Assembly (NCBI GenBank): GCA_001513045.1
Contig: LFSB01000007.1
Location: 1 to 34,151 of the forward strand
Reading direction: 5' to 3'
Length of the DNA stretch: 34,151 nucleotides
Source: Clostridiales bacterium DTU089
GTDB taxonomy: Bacteria > Bacillota > Clostridia > Oscillospirales > Acutalibacteraceae
Part shown: positions 7,875 through 14,656 of the stretch, in pieces
Numbering within the stretch: position 1 is the stretch's first letter
Layout: each line of letters begins with the position of its first letter
Translations under genes and position numbers: made by a program
The notes under the pieces: model-generated
The model's database searches: none
Told to the model about the DNA's origin: nothing
What the model saw: only the letters and a program-made list of their open reading frames with translations

Positions 7875-8384
7875 ATGTTCGTAAAAATCAGAAACTGGGA
7901 ACTGTCAGATGCCAAAGCACTGTCTGTTGCCCTTAACAATACAAGAATACAGGACAATCTTCGAGACGGACTGCCGTACCCATATACGGAAGGGGACGGG
8001 ATGGAATTTATATCCGCTATGCTTTCAGCGGACAAAAATGATACCTTTGCGTTTGCCATTACCGTTGACAGCAGAGTTATAGGCAGTATCGGTGTTTTTC
8101 GTCAGGGAAATATTCACCGGCAGACCGGCGAACTGGGTTACTATATTGCCGAAGATTATTGGGGTAAAGGCATCATGACTGAAGCTGTCAAGCAAATATG
8201 TAAGTATGTTTTTGCCAATAGTGATATCATACGCATCTTTGCGGAGCCGTTTGCCTATAACAAGGCATCGTGCCGCGTGCTTGAAAAAGCCGGTTTTCAA
8301 TACGAAGGTACTTTGAGAAGCAATGCAGTCAAAAAAGGCAGGGTTTTCGACATGAAAATGTATTCACTGATAAAAACAGAATGA
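7875..8384 (+). CDS. GNAT-family N-acetyltransferase
   Basis: A 169-residue acetyltransferase of the RimJ/RimL-like type. It begins with IRNWELSDAKALSVALNN, has GSIGVFRQGNIHRQTGELGYYIAEDYWGKGI, where the GKGI turn binds acetyl-CoA, and ends with YNKASCRVLEKAGFQYEGTLR, the usual C-terminal NxxSxxxxEKxGF motif. Such enzymes acetylate protein N-termini, antibiotics or amino acid derivatives. GGAGAGG just before 7875 sets the start; the longer frame back to 7791 overlaps the small peptide gene. Confidence 0.9.
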   Translation: MFVKIRNWELSDAKALSVALNNTRIQDNLRDGLPYPYTEGDGMEFISAMLSADKNDTFAFAITVDSRVIGSIGVFRQGNIHRQTGELGYYIAEDYWGKGIMTEAVKQICKYVFANSDIIRIFAEPFAYNKASCRVLEKAGFQYEGTLRSNAVKKGRVFDMKMYSLIKTE

Positions 8385-8389
8385 TAACT

Positions 8390-8458
8390 TTCGGTTTGTC
8401 TATGAGAGTAAATAACAGAATATCAGGATCGGTAGGGGCGGAAGAATGAGAAAAATCA
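8390..8458 (+). repeat. Duplicated 5' leader, copy 1
   Basis: The leader of the 8446 gene (TCGGTTTGTCTATGAGAG, then an A-rich stretch, then GGCGGAAGAATGAGAAAA) closely matches the leader of the 8918 gene at 8863-8930, through the first codons. The match points to duplication of a regulatory leader or of an ancestral gene start. Confidence 0.5.
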
Positions 8459-8850
8459 CTTTTTCAAATACAGAGGATTTACCGGGATATAAAAAGAAGT
8501 CCTTTATTCTTCCGTACAACGGCGGAGAAATATGGTTCGAACATCTTGACGGAATCTATGACAATGAAAGCTTGGTTTTGAAAAAGCTCGAAGCGGATAA
8601 GTCTTCCTTCGCAAAGCCGTCCTCGACTTCGTTTATCTGTTTTGTGTTTGACGAAACAACGGTTACCGAACGCATTCTGACGGCGGTATGCGATTCGATT
8701 CTGAAAAGCTCAAAACGTTTTATGAAGGTCGCATTTTCGGGACTTGATAAAATGAGCCGGAGCAAGCTCAGAAAAGCGCTGACCGATAAAGGCTTCGGAC
8801 TCGGCTGTTTTGACGGATTGGAGGACGCAAAGGAATGGCTTCTGCCATAA
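8446..8850 (+). CDS. Hypothetical protein, 134 residues
   Basis: I do not recognise the family. The product is soluble and mixed alpha/beta with no membrane span. A central hydrophobic strand (TSFICFVFD, about residues 62-70) is followed by helices, then KVAFSGLDKMSRSKLRKAL and a GLGCFDGLEDAKEWL ending. The alternating strand-helix layout and the 'DGLEDAKEWL' close recall STAS or SpoIIAA-like small domains, but this is only a suggestion. GGCGGAAG acts as the ribosome binding site, and its leader is duplicated upstream of the next gene. Confidence 0.6.
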   Translation: MRKITFSNTEDLPGYKKKSFILPYNGGEIWFEHLDGIYDNESLVLKKLEADKSSFAKPSSTSFICFVFDETTVTERILTAVCDSILKSSKRFMKVAFSGLDKMSRSKLRKALTDKGFGLGCFDGLEDAKEWLLP

Positions 8851-8862
8851 CGCAATGCGCCT

Positions 8863-8930
8863 TCCGGTTTGTCTGTGAGGGAAAAAACAATAATTCAAAG
8901 ATAGCAGAGGCGGAAAAATGAGAAAATTCA
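8863..8930 (+). repeat. Duplicated 5' leader, copy 2
   Basis: Second copy of the leader described at 8390-8458: CCGGTTTGTCTGTGAGGG, an A-rich stretch, then GGCGGAAAAATGAGAAAA. Both copies end in a gene that begins Met-Arg-Lys. Confidence 0.5.
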
Positions 8931-9124
8931 CTTTGACACTAAGCATAATATTTGTCATTCTAACATTTGCCGGAGCTATTTATGTTCTGGTGAATCACGG
9001 ACAGGTAAATGCAGGATATGCCTGCGTACCTTTGGTATGGGCATTGGCATCGCTGATTGCTCATTGGAGAGTAAGAAAAAAGAAATCCCCCCGGTGTCAG
9101 GGGGATGAAAATGAACAGAAGTGA
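8918..9124 (+). CDS. Small protein with two membrane spans
   Basis: A 68-residue protein with two predicted helices (about residues 5-24 and 33-49), a short polar loop, and a basic cytoplasmic tail (WRVRKKKSPRC). No family is recognised. The GGCGG ribosome binding site matches that of the 8446 gene. Its last codons overlap the start of another possible small ORF at 9111. Confidence 0.55.
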   Translation: MRKFTLTLSIIFVILTFAGAIYVLVNHGQVNAGYACVPLVWALASLIAHWRVRKKKSPRCQGDENEQK

Positions 9125-9224
9125 GATAATTAACCGAACGCTAAATCGTGAGAAACTTCAAAACGAGCGATTGCAACTTCAGGTTGCGAAAACGCAAAAT
9201 CAGGTTGGTGGAATCATCTGTTGA
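9111..9224 (+). CDS. Possible 37-residue overlapping small ORF
   Basis: ATG at 9111 lies 7 bases after AGGGGG and overlaps the end of the two-span protein gene. The product (MNRSEIINRTLNREKLQNER, then a Gln-rich segment) would be a short polar helix. The inverted repeat ATCCCCC/GGGGGAT at 9086-9107 includes its ribosome binding site and could be a weak terminator instead. Low support beyond the ribosome binding site. Confidence 0.25.
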   Translation: MNRSEIINRTLNREKLQNERLQLQVAKTQNQVGGIIC

Positions 9225-9229
9225 ACGGG

Positions 9230-9248
9230 GGTATCATACTGGTATCAT
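9230..9248. promoter_or_regulatory. Tandem GGTATCAT repeats before XRE gene
   Basis: GGTATCAT occurs at 9230-9237 and 9241-9248, an 11-base period close to one helical turn, 25 bases before the XRE gene. This could be the binding site of that regulator. Confidence 0.35.
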
Positions 9249-9272
9249 CAAATTACGAAACGAGGTAGAATC

Positions 9273-9803
9273 ATGGGTTTTGCGGAAAACTTGAAACAAA
9301 TACGAAAAGAAAAGGGACTTTCACAGGAGGATTTAGCCGAGCTGCTCGATGTGAGCCGTCAGGCAGTATCCAAGTGGGAGCTTGGCGACGGTTATCCTGA
9401 GGTCGATAAGCTTCTGTTACTGTCAAAGAAATTGAATATCTCTCTGGACGGTCTGCTGGATACGGGATACACCGGCAACAGCGGAAATAACGAATATACC
9501 GGTGAAATATTGATTACTTCACCGAACGAAAATGTGATACTCAAATGCACTAAGGTCGCTTCTTCACAGCCGTTTAAAACAGGCAAACGGTCTCCGAAAT
9601 ATGCATTGTACGGAGTAGGCGTGAACAGTTCATCGGCATTCGGGGAGAACTCGACCTTCCTTGCATGGTATCGGGATGAAGAAAGCATTTCAAATGAAAT
9701 CCGTGAAATACAAAAAGCAATGACCTCCGGCATAGCTTCATACGAACTGCAATACAGCGTAAAGACCGAGATGCACTGGGGAAGCGTCAGGATTGTCGAA
9801 TAA
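9273..9803 (+). CDS. XRE-family transcriptional regulator with C-terminal sensor-like domain
   Basis: A 176-residue protein. Residues 5-60 form a classic Cro/C1-type helix-turn-helix (FAENLKQIRKEKGLSQEDLA, then LDVSRQAVSKWELGDGYPEVDKLLLLSKKLNISLDGLL). Residues 75-176 are a beta-rich unassigned domain (GEILITSPNENVILKCTKV...), perhaps for ligand binding. ACGAGG precedes the start. It is followed by a bidirectional terminator at 9954 and probably acts on its own promoter or the small genes before it. Confidence 0.9.
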   Translation: MGFAENLKQIRKEKGLSQEDLAELLDVSRQAVSKWELGDGYPEVDKLLLLSKKLNISLDGLLDTGYTGNSGNNEYTGEILITSPNENVILKCTKVASSQPFKTGKRSPKYALYGVGVNSSSAFGENSTFLAWYRDEESISNEIREIQKAMTSGIASYELQYSVKTEMHWGSVRIVE

Positions 9804-9930
9804 ACATAATGATAATAAGGGTTCCCCAGATACTGCCGGAGATTGCTTCCCATGTGGATGCAAGTGCGGAACTGATGGCATCACCGATGCCGGAAATCAG
9901 ATCCGAGATCCAATCAAAAATAGAGTTCAC
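9787..9930 (-). CDS. Possible antisense small amphipathic ORF
   Basis: On the minus strand a GTG-started frame encodes 47 residues: an amphipathic stretch (NSIFDWISDLISGIGDAISS, then ALASTWEAISGSIW) followed by a hydrophobic GTLIIIMF. Its composition looks protein-like and resembles the N-terminal helices of membrane proteins of conjugative elements, but no family is certain. AAAGGTG lies very close to the GTG, so initiation is doubtful. It overlaps the end of the XRE gene by 17 bases. Confidence 0.3.
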   Translation of the reverse strand: MNSIFDWISDLISGIGDAISSALASTWEAISGSIWGTLIIIMFIRQS

Positions 9931-9953
9931 CTTTCTTCTTTTGTTTTTGAGCG

Positions 9954-9992
9954 AAAAACGAACCTGCCGGTTTCCCGTGCAGGCTCGTTTTT
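9954..9992. terminator. Bidirectional terminator
   Basis: AAAAACGAACCTGC (9954-9967) pairs with GCAGGCTCGTTTTT (9979-9992) over an 11-base loop, with one mismatch on the plus transcript that becomes a G-U pair on the minus transcript. It separates the XRE gene from the GntR operon. Confidence 0.8.
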
Positions 9993-10055
9993 CTTATGTT
10001 ATAAAATTATAGTTTGTGATAGTTTTGTGAAATTTCAGAATTTTTCATTTACCTC

Positions 10056-10084
10056 TTGACAAATGCGTTCATTCTGTGTATACT
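10056..10084 (+). promoter_or_regulatory. Consensus promoter with operator-like palindrome (GntR operon)
   Basis: TTGACA (10056-10061), 17-base spacer, TATACT (10079-10084). The -10 lies in the dyad-like TGTGTATACTGTATATGCACA, the sort of site bound by YtrA-type GntR regulators, so autoregulation is likely. Confidence 0.8.
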
Positions 10085-10113
10085 GTATATGCACAGACGA
10101 AAGGAGAACCGTA

Positions 10114-10491
10114 ATGAACCTTTATATCGACAATAAAAGCGGTACACCGATCTATGATCAGATTTACTCACAGATAAAAAATGAAATCATGAACGGAAAT
10201 CTCTGTGAGAATGACGCCCTGCCGTCGATTCGCAATCTTGCCAAAGACCTGCGTATCAGCGTAATCACGACGAAGCGGGCATACGATGAGCTTGAAAAGG
10301 AAGGATTCATCTACACGCTTCCCGCTAAAGGTTGCTTTGTTGCTCCGCAGAATCTTGAACTGATACGCGAGGAAAATCTGAAAAAGATTGAAGCACATAT
10401 TGACGAAATCCGAAAGCTCGCCATCATGTGCGGTTTATCAAAGCAAGATATTATAGAACTGTTCAACATACTGGAGGGTGATGTAGAATGA
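10114..10491 (+). CDS. GntR-family regulator, YtrA subfamily
   Basis: A 125-residue protein with an N-terminal winged helix-turn-helix (GTPIYDQIYSQIKNEIMNGN, then LPSIRNLAKDLRISVITTKRAYDELEKEGFI) and only a short C-terminal helical tail, which defines the YtrA subfamily. AAGGAG at 10101 sets the start at 10114. YtrA proteins repress an adjacent ABC transporter operon and respond to cell-wall-active antibiotics in Bacillus. Here the ATPase gene overlaps its stop by 4 bases. Confidence 0.92.
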   Translation: MNLYIDNKSGTPIYDQIYSQIKNEIMNGNLCENDALPSIRNLAKDLRISVITTKRAYDELEKEGFIYTLPAKGCFVAPQNLELIREENLKKIEAHIDEIRKLAIMCGLSKQDIIELFNILEGDVE

Positions 10492-11330
10492 ACGCGATAG
10501 AAATCAGAAATCTCTGCAAATCATATCCCGGCTTCAGTCTTGACAATCTCAGTCTGACTTTTCCAAGTGGCTGTATCATGGGGCTTATCGGAGAAAACGG
10601 TGCCGGAAAAAGTACCACCATCAAGCTGTTGCTTCATATGATAAAAAGTGACAGCGGAACAATCCGTTTGCTCGGACGGGACAACACCGAAGATATGCGG
10701 CTCGTTAAGGAGGATATCGGCGTTGTTCTCGACGAGGTGGGGATTACCGGGTGCCTGAATGCCAAGCAGGTCGGCAAAGTCATGAGTTATACATATAAGC
10801 ACTGGCAGCAGGACGTTTATGCCGATTATCTGCAAAAACTGGACATTCCCGACAGCAAGCCCTTTAAGGACTATTCTCGTGGCATGAAAATGAAGCTCGG
10901 CATTGCCATCGCTCTTTCTCACCAAGCCAAGCTGTTGATTCTGGATGAACCGACCAGCGGACTTGACCCTGTCGTGCGCGATGAGGTAGTCGATATTTTC
11001 AATGACTTCACCCGCGACGAGAACCATTCCATACTGATTTCCTCCCACATTGTCAGTGACCTCGAAAAGCTCTGCGACTATATTGCTTTTCTTCACAAAG
11101 GGAAGCTCCTTCTCTGTGAGGAAAAGGATGTGCTGACGGAACAATATTGTATTGTTCACGGTACTGCGGAAGAAATCAGTGCTATCTCGGCAGACGCAGT
11201 GATAGGCAAAAAAGAAACGCCCTACGGTACCGAAGCTATCGTCAGGCGTTCCGCTGTTCCAGGCAATACCGAAATCAGTCCGGTCAGCATTGAAGAATTG
11301 TTTGTATTTATGGTAAAAGGGGTGAGATGA
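10488..11330 (+). CDS. ABC transporter ATP-binding protein (YtrB-like)
   Basis: A 280-residue ATPase. Walker A GENGAGKST (about residues 35-43), signature DYSRGMKMKLGIA, Walker B LLILDEPTSGLDP and H-loop ISSHI are all present. The C-terminal 60 residues are a variable accessory domain. Its start overlaps the gntR stop, and the permease starts just after its stop, so regulator, ATPase and permease form one operon as in ytr systems. Confidence 0.95.
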   Translation: MNAIEIRNLCKSYPGFSLDNLSLTFPSGCIMGLIGENGAGKSTTIKLLLHMIKSDSGTIRLLGRDNTEDMRLVKEDIGVVLDEVGITGCLNAKQVGKVMSYTYKHWQQDVYADYLQKLDIPDSKPFKDYSRGMKMKLGIAIALSHQAKLLILDEPTSGLDPVVRDEVVDIFNDFTRDENHSILISSHIVSDLEKLCDYIAFLHKGKLLLCEEKDVLTEQYCIVHGTAEEISAISADAVIGKKETPYGTEAIVRRSAVPGNTEISPVSIEELFVFMVKGVR

Positions 11331-11331
11331 C

Positions 11332-11955
11332 ATGAAAGGACTTCTGCTGAAAGATTTTTACACGGTGACGAAATACTGCCGGGCTTTTCTCTTTATCATG
11401 ATTGTATTCCTTATCGTTTCCTGCTTCGGAAATGACAGCGTTATCTTTATCATTTATCCCGCAATCTTTGCCGGAATGATACCTACGACGCTTTTCTCCT
11501 ATGATGAACGCGAAAAATGGAATATTACCTGCGAAACGCTTCCCTGCTCACGAGCGCAATATGTATCCGGAAAATATCTGATGGGTGTGTTTTTTGAAGC
11601 GGCAATGTTGGTTCTGTCCGCCGTAACACAGGGCATCAGAATGTCAACAACCGGGGTTTTCAACATTTCCGAATACCTCTCCATTCTTGGCATCCTGTTT
11701 GGCTTCGGTTTAATTGTTCCTGCTATTGTTTTACCGTTGCTTTTCCGTTTTGGCGCCGAAAAAGGCAGAATCGCTTATTACATTGTTATCGGTTTTCTGT
11801 GTGCAGGGACAACCATTCTGATGGGAACCGGTATCATAAAGCCTGATATGACGGCATCGGTATGGGTAGCGCCTGTCGCCTGTGTGGCTTCTGTTCTGTT
11901 GTTTGCTCTTTCGTGGGGTCTGTCGGTTCTGTTCTATCAAAAACGCGAGCTTTGA
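11332..11955 (+). CDS. ABC-2 type permease
   Basis: A 207-residue membrane protein with six hydrophobic spans (about residues 17-34, 37-56, 84-102, 118-138, 146-166, 178-200). The segment YDEREKWNITCETLPCSRAQYV is the conserved cytoplasmic loop of ABC_2 'YtrC/ABC2_membrane_2' permeases. It is the membrane partner of the ATPase encoded just upstream, presumably exporting a peptide or lipid-targeting antibiotic. Confidence 0.88.
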   Translation: MKGLLLKDFYTVTKYCRAFLFIMIVFLIVSCFGNDSVIFIIYPAIFAGMIPTTLFSYDEREKWNITCETLPCSRAQYVSGKYLMGVFFEAAMLVLSAVTQGIRMSTTGVFNISEYLSILGILFGFGLIVPAIVLPLLFRFGAEKGRIAYYIVIGFLCAGTTILMGTGIIKPDMTASVWVAPVACVASVLLFALSWGLSVLFYQKREL

Positions 11956-11996
11956 ATCCGAGGCTGTGCGAATCCAAATGAGACCGGGTAATTAAA

Positions 11997-12215
11997 ATGA
12001 AAAACACACATATTTGTCCGAAATGCGGCTCTCACGAAATTGTCCGCGTTCCCGACAACGGCAGATATTCCAGCGGCAACAATATCTACACCAGCACGGT
12101 TACGCTGTTCGGAAAAATTCCCGTTATCCGTTATGTCTGCACATCCTGCGGATATGTTGAGAACTGGGTTGAGAATTCGTCGGAGCTGCGAAAAATCCAA
12201 GAGAATTTCAGATAG
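11997..12215 (+). CDS. Small zinc-ribbon protein
   Basis: A 72-residue protein with two CxxC knuckles (CPKCGSHEI near residue 6-14 and CTSCGYVEN near 49-57), enough to bind one zinc. Such proteins are often annotated as nucleic-acid-binding topoisomerase-type zinc ribbons, but no function is known. It lies 41 bases after the permease and just before a terminator, so it may be the last gene of that operon. The ribosome binding site is poor (GAGACCGGG). Confidence 0.7.
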   Translation: MKNTHICPKCGSHEIVRVPDNGRYSSGNNIYTSTVTLFGKIPVIRYVCTSCGYVENWVENSSELRKIQENFR

Positions 12216-12236
12216 TTTTCAATAATCCAGAATAAT

Positions 12237-12269
12237 AAACCGAGCTGCAATTTCAATACGGCTCGGTTT
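12237..12269 (+). terminator. Rho-independent terminator
   Basis: AAACCGAGC (12237-12245) pairs perfectly with GCTCGGTTT (12261-12269), followed by CTTATTT. It closes the GntR-ABC-zinc ribbon operon. Confidence 0.8.
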
Positions 12270-12301
12270 CTTATTTACTATAGATATTACATATCTCGGC
12301 A

Positions 12302-12469
12302 TTACCATATCTGCTTGCTTACTGTTGGTTTTGTCCCGTCTGCGAAACGGAAACCTTCATTTTCGGCGTCATTCATAAACTCCGCTTGTGTGGTTTCATC
12401 GGATAGAAGGATGTAGAGCTTGTCTCCACTGCCAAGAAAATCTGTGAGTTTTCTTTAATTTGCTTTCAT
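12302..12469 (-). pseudogene. Broken small gene with early stop
   Basis: On the minus strand, GGAGCG precedes an ATG at 12469, but the fifth codon is TAA. After this stop the frame continues as RKLTDFLGSGDKLYILLSDE, then TTQAEFMNDAENEGFRFADG and TKPTVSKQIW, a fully protein-like sequence that reminds me of short accessory proteins of clostridial mobile elements. It is probably an inactivated remnant marking the left edge of mobile-element DNA; a 3' truncation is also possible. Confidence 0.5.
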
Positions 12470-12696
12470 TGTATTTACGCTCCTTATTTTATTTTCCTAT
12501 ATGAGCGCAAAAAATAGCCCCATCATCCAAGCTTTAGCACCTTGCCATTTGGTAGGTTGCTGTGCGGTCAACGAGCTTGTCTCTCGCGCACTCTTTAGAG
12601 GTTATATTTGTTATATCACAGAAATAACGGATTTGAAATATCAAATCACTTATGGATCACAGTTTTTGTACGGATCATATCCTTGAGCAATCAAAT
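12470..12696. other. Non-coding stretch
   Basis: No credible gene, RNA or terminator is seen here. The one short open frame on the plus strand lacks a ribosome binding site and has no recognisable composition. The region is AT-rich and probably decayed element DNA. Confidence 0.4.
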
Positions 12697-12722
12697 CGAC
12701 GAGGATTTTGAAAACAGGAAGT
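12697..12722 (+). repeat. Direct repeat, left copy (flanks RelB-ATL/nuclease cassette)
   Basis: CGACGAGGATTTTGAAAACA followed by GGAAGTAA recurs with two changes at 14560-14586. The two copies bracket the cassette of 12776-14489. Both read Asp-Glu-Asp-Phe-Glu-Asn-Arg-Lys in one frame, so they may be remnants of the same coding sequence. Confidence 0.5.
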
Positions 12723-12775
12723 AACGAATTAACAGAAACCGAACGAAAGTAATGTTTAGTCTCTTTTTGTCTGTA

Positions 12776-12805
12776 TTGACAAGCTATAGCTTTATATGTT
12801 ATAAT
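12776..12805 (+). promoter_or_regulatory. Strong promoter of RelB-ATL gene
   Basis: TTGACA (12776-12781), 18-base spacer, TATAAT (12800-12805). Both hexamers are perfect. Transcription should begin near 12812, which excludes the ATG at 12811 as start of the next gene. Confidence 0.85.
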
Positions 12806-12849
12806 AACACATGAAAAGTTCTTACAAATTTCATATTGGAGGAATTGGA

Positions 12850-13440
12850 ATGGCTGATCAGTCTTTTATACAGGTTCGGGTGGATAACGGCTTAAAACAG
12901 GACGCAAGCGATGTTTTAGAGAAAATCGGAATAGATATGCCGACTGCCGTCCGGATGTTCTTGAAAAAAGTTGTACTTGAACGAGGAATCCCTTTTGACA
13001 CAAAGCTGCCGGAGCCATCCGATGCTGCCGCAAACGATGTAAAGCAAATGACCGTTGAATATATCCCTGCAAAACCGTCAAAAGAAATCACGATGGAAGA
13101 ATATTTAGATTTGCTCTGTCAGGTTCCCGCTGGACAAGTTACACGCATGGAGGACATTGAAAAATACCTTCAAAAAAAACACGGCGTTGAACGTGTTCAT
13201 ATTGAATATAGAGGATTGTTATCTAATCCGAGGTGGGACGGTATTCCCTATTGGAGAGAGGTTTCTTCCCGTGGTATGCTTCAAGAGGATCAGTTCAGAT
13301 GCAGCCGGGAGCAGCAAAAGGAAAAGCTGGAATCAGAGGGCTTGAGAATCGTTCCCTGTGGGGCGTATAACAGATCTCTTAAGGTGGATAATTATAAAGA
13401 TTATCTGTTCGATTATAATACGCTGTCTGAAAATGTTTAA
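12850..13440 (+). CDS. RelB/DinJ-like domain fused to alkyltransferase-like (ATL/MGMT) domain
   Basis: A 196-residue fusion. Residues 1-50 are a RelB/DinJ ribbon-helix-helix antitoxin domain (FIQVRVDNGLKQDASDVLEK, IGIDMPTAVRMFLKKVVLERGIPF). Residues 85-165 resemble the winged-helix domain of methylguanine-DNA methyltransferase relatives: VPAGQVTRMEDIEKYL, then IPYWREVSSRGML and EQQKEKLESEGLRIV. The reactive Cys of the PCHR motif is replaced (PYWR), as in ATL proteins that bind O6-alkylguanine without repairing it. GGAGG at 12838-12842 sets the start. No RelE toxin follows; a YhcG-like nuclease gene does. Confidence 0.75.
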   Translation: MADQSFIQVRVDNGLKQDASDVLEKIGIDMPTAVRMFLKKVVLERGIPFDTKLPEPSDAAANDVKQMTVEYIPAKPSKEITMEEYLDLLCQVPAGQVTRMEDIEKYLQKKHGVERVHIEYRGLLSNPRWDGIPYWREVSSRGMLQEDQFRCSREQQKEKLESEGLRIVPCGAYNRSLKVDNYKDYLFDYNTLSENV

Positions 13441-13481
13441 TTTCTGAAAAGGCATCAATAGTGTAACGGAGGGCTGAAATT

Positions 13482-14489
13482 ATGGAATTACAACCTTACA
13501 ACGAGCAATTCAAAAAGATTGTAAATATCATTGAAACTGCAAGAGAACACGCATATAAGAAAGTGAACGAAGAACTTATCCTGATGTACCGTGACATCGG
13601 AAAATATATCAGCGAGCAGTCCGAGGACACTTCTTATGGGGATGCTTTTGTTCAGAGCCTTGCTGATTTTTTCGAGAAAAACTATCCTGACCTCAAGGGC
13701 TTTACCCGTCGTGGACTATACCGTATGAAGCAGTTTTATGAGCTTTATAGGGACGAGGAAAAAGTGTCACCGCTGGTGACACAATTGAGTTGGACAAATC
13801 ATCTGAAGATAATGTCCGGTTGTACGACAATGGAAGAACGCATTTTCTATATGAATATGTGCGTCAAAGATAATTTAACCAAACGAGAGCTGGAGAGACA
13901 AATCGACAGCGGATATTCTGAGAGATATATGCTGTCGCAGCATACGATTGCTCCGGCAATCGAAGAAGCAAAGAAGGCAACCGGAAATGTTTTTCTGGAC
14001 AATTATGTTCTGGACTTTCTTGATGTGCCGGAAAGTGTATCGGAACACGATTTACAGAAATCTATTATCCGTAATTTGAAAGACTTCATTCTTGAAATAG
14101 GTAAAGATTTTACATTCATCGGCGAAGAATATCGGGTACAGGTCGGAAATCACGATTACTTTATCGACCTCTTGTTCTATCATAGAGGACTGTCCTGCTT
14201 GGTTGCTTTTGAGTTAAAAATCGGTGAGTTTAAGCCTGAGTATGTCGGCAAGGTAAATCTTTATCTGGAAGCACTTGACCGTGAAGTAAAAAAGGAAAAC
14301 GAAAATCCGAGCGTAGGTGTTATCCTTTGTGCAAGCAAAGATGACGAGGTTGTAGAGTTCGCTCTAAGCCGCAGCTTGTCTCCTACAATGGTTGCCGACT
14401 ACACGCTGAAATTGATTGATAAGAAATTATTACAGAAGAAATTGAAAGAATATATCGAGCTTGCACAGTCATCTTTCGAAGATGAATAG
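13482..14489 (+). CDS. YhcG-like PD-(D/E)XK nuclease (DUF1016)
   Basis: A 335-residue protein of the usual DUF1016/YhcG length. The N-terminal helical domain (about 1-160) starts with the family's typical helix and includes YGDAFVQSLADFFEKNYPDLKGFTRRGLYRMKQFY. The C-terminal nuclease domain shows Asp229 in DYFIDLLFYHR and Glu244-x-Lys246 in LVAFELKIGEF, the PD-(D/E)XK core, then YVGKVNLYLEALD. Family members are associated with mobile elements and restriction-type defence, and some assist Holliday-junction-like cleavage. GGAGGG upstream; 41 bases after the RelB-ATL gene, likely co-transcribed. Confidence 0.92.
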   Translation: MELQPYNEQFKKIVNIIETAREHAYKKVNEELILMYRDIGKYISEQSEDTSYGDAFVQSLADFFEKNYPDLKGFTRRGLYRMKQFYELYRDEEKVSPLVTQLSWTNHLKIMSGCTTMEERIFYMNMCVKDNLTKRELERQIDSGYSERYMLSQHTIAPAIEEAKKATGNVFLDNYVLDFLDVPESVSEHDLQKSIIRNLKDFILEIGKDFTFIGEEYRVQVGNHDYFIDLLFYHRGLSCLVAFELKIGEFKPEYVGKVNLYLEALDREVKKENENPSVGVILCASKDDEVVEFALSRSLSPTMVADYTLKLIDKKLLQKKLKEYIELAQSSFEDE

Positions 14490-14500
14490 GCGGATGTGAT

Positions 14501-14593
14501 ATGGCAATCAAACCAAAATGCAGAATACTGTTTGTTTTGAAATGCCTGTGGGAAAACACCGATGAGGATTTTGAGAACAGGAAGAATAAGTGA
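14501..14593 (+). pseudogene. 30-residue remnant, possibly N-terminus of a WYL-type regulator
   Basis: The ORF (MAIKPKCRILFVLKCLWENT, then DEDFENRKNK and stop) resembles the first helix of WYL-domain regulators (LLYLxxILxExTDEE) but ends before any helix-turn-helix. Its 3' half contains the right copy of the direct repeat also found at 12697. A truncated gene joined to another sequence is the simplest explanation. The ribosome binding site (AGGCGG) is modest. Confidence 0.35.
14560..14586 (+). repeat. Direct repeat, right copy
   Basis: CGATGAGGATTTTGAGAACA followed by GGAAGAA matches the copy at 12697-12722 and closes the RelB-ATL/nuclease cassette. Confidence 0.5.
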
Positions 14594-14598
14594 ATGTA

Positions 14599-14632
14599 AC
14601 AACCCCACCCTCATTATTGAGAGTGGGGTTGT
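14599..14632. terminator. Strong bidirectional terminator
   Basis: ACAACCCCAC (14599-14608) pairs perfectly with GTGGGGTTGT (14623-14632), with an extra CTC/GAG pairing inside the loop and a T-rich 3' flank. It separates the nuclease cassette from the convergent ImmA-like gene. Confidence 0.9.
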
Positions 14633-14656
14633 TTTAACATTATTTATCGTGCTCAG

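Noticed and set aside
9793-10059. Plus-strand ORFs of 67-88 residues between XRE gene and GntR operon
   Set aside because: They run through a strong terminator and a promoter, have no ribosome binding site, and their composition is odd (Cys/Ser-rich). Considered chance frames.
12501-12686. 61-residue ORF in the gap before the RelB-ATL gene
   Set aside because: No ribosome binding site, no recognisable features and no overlap with a promoter. Treated as non-coding.
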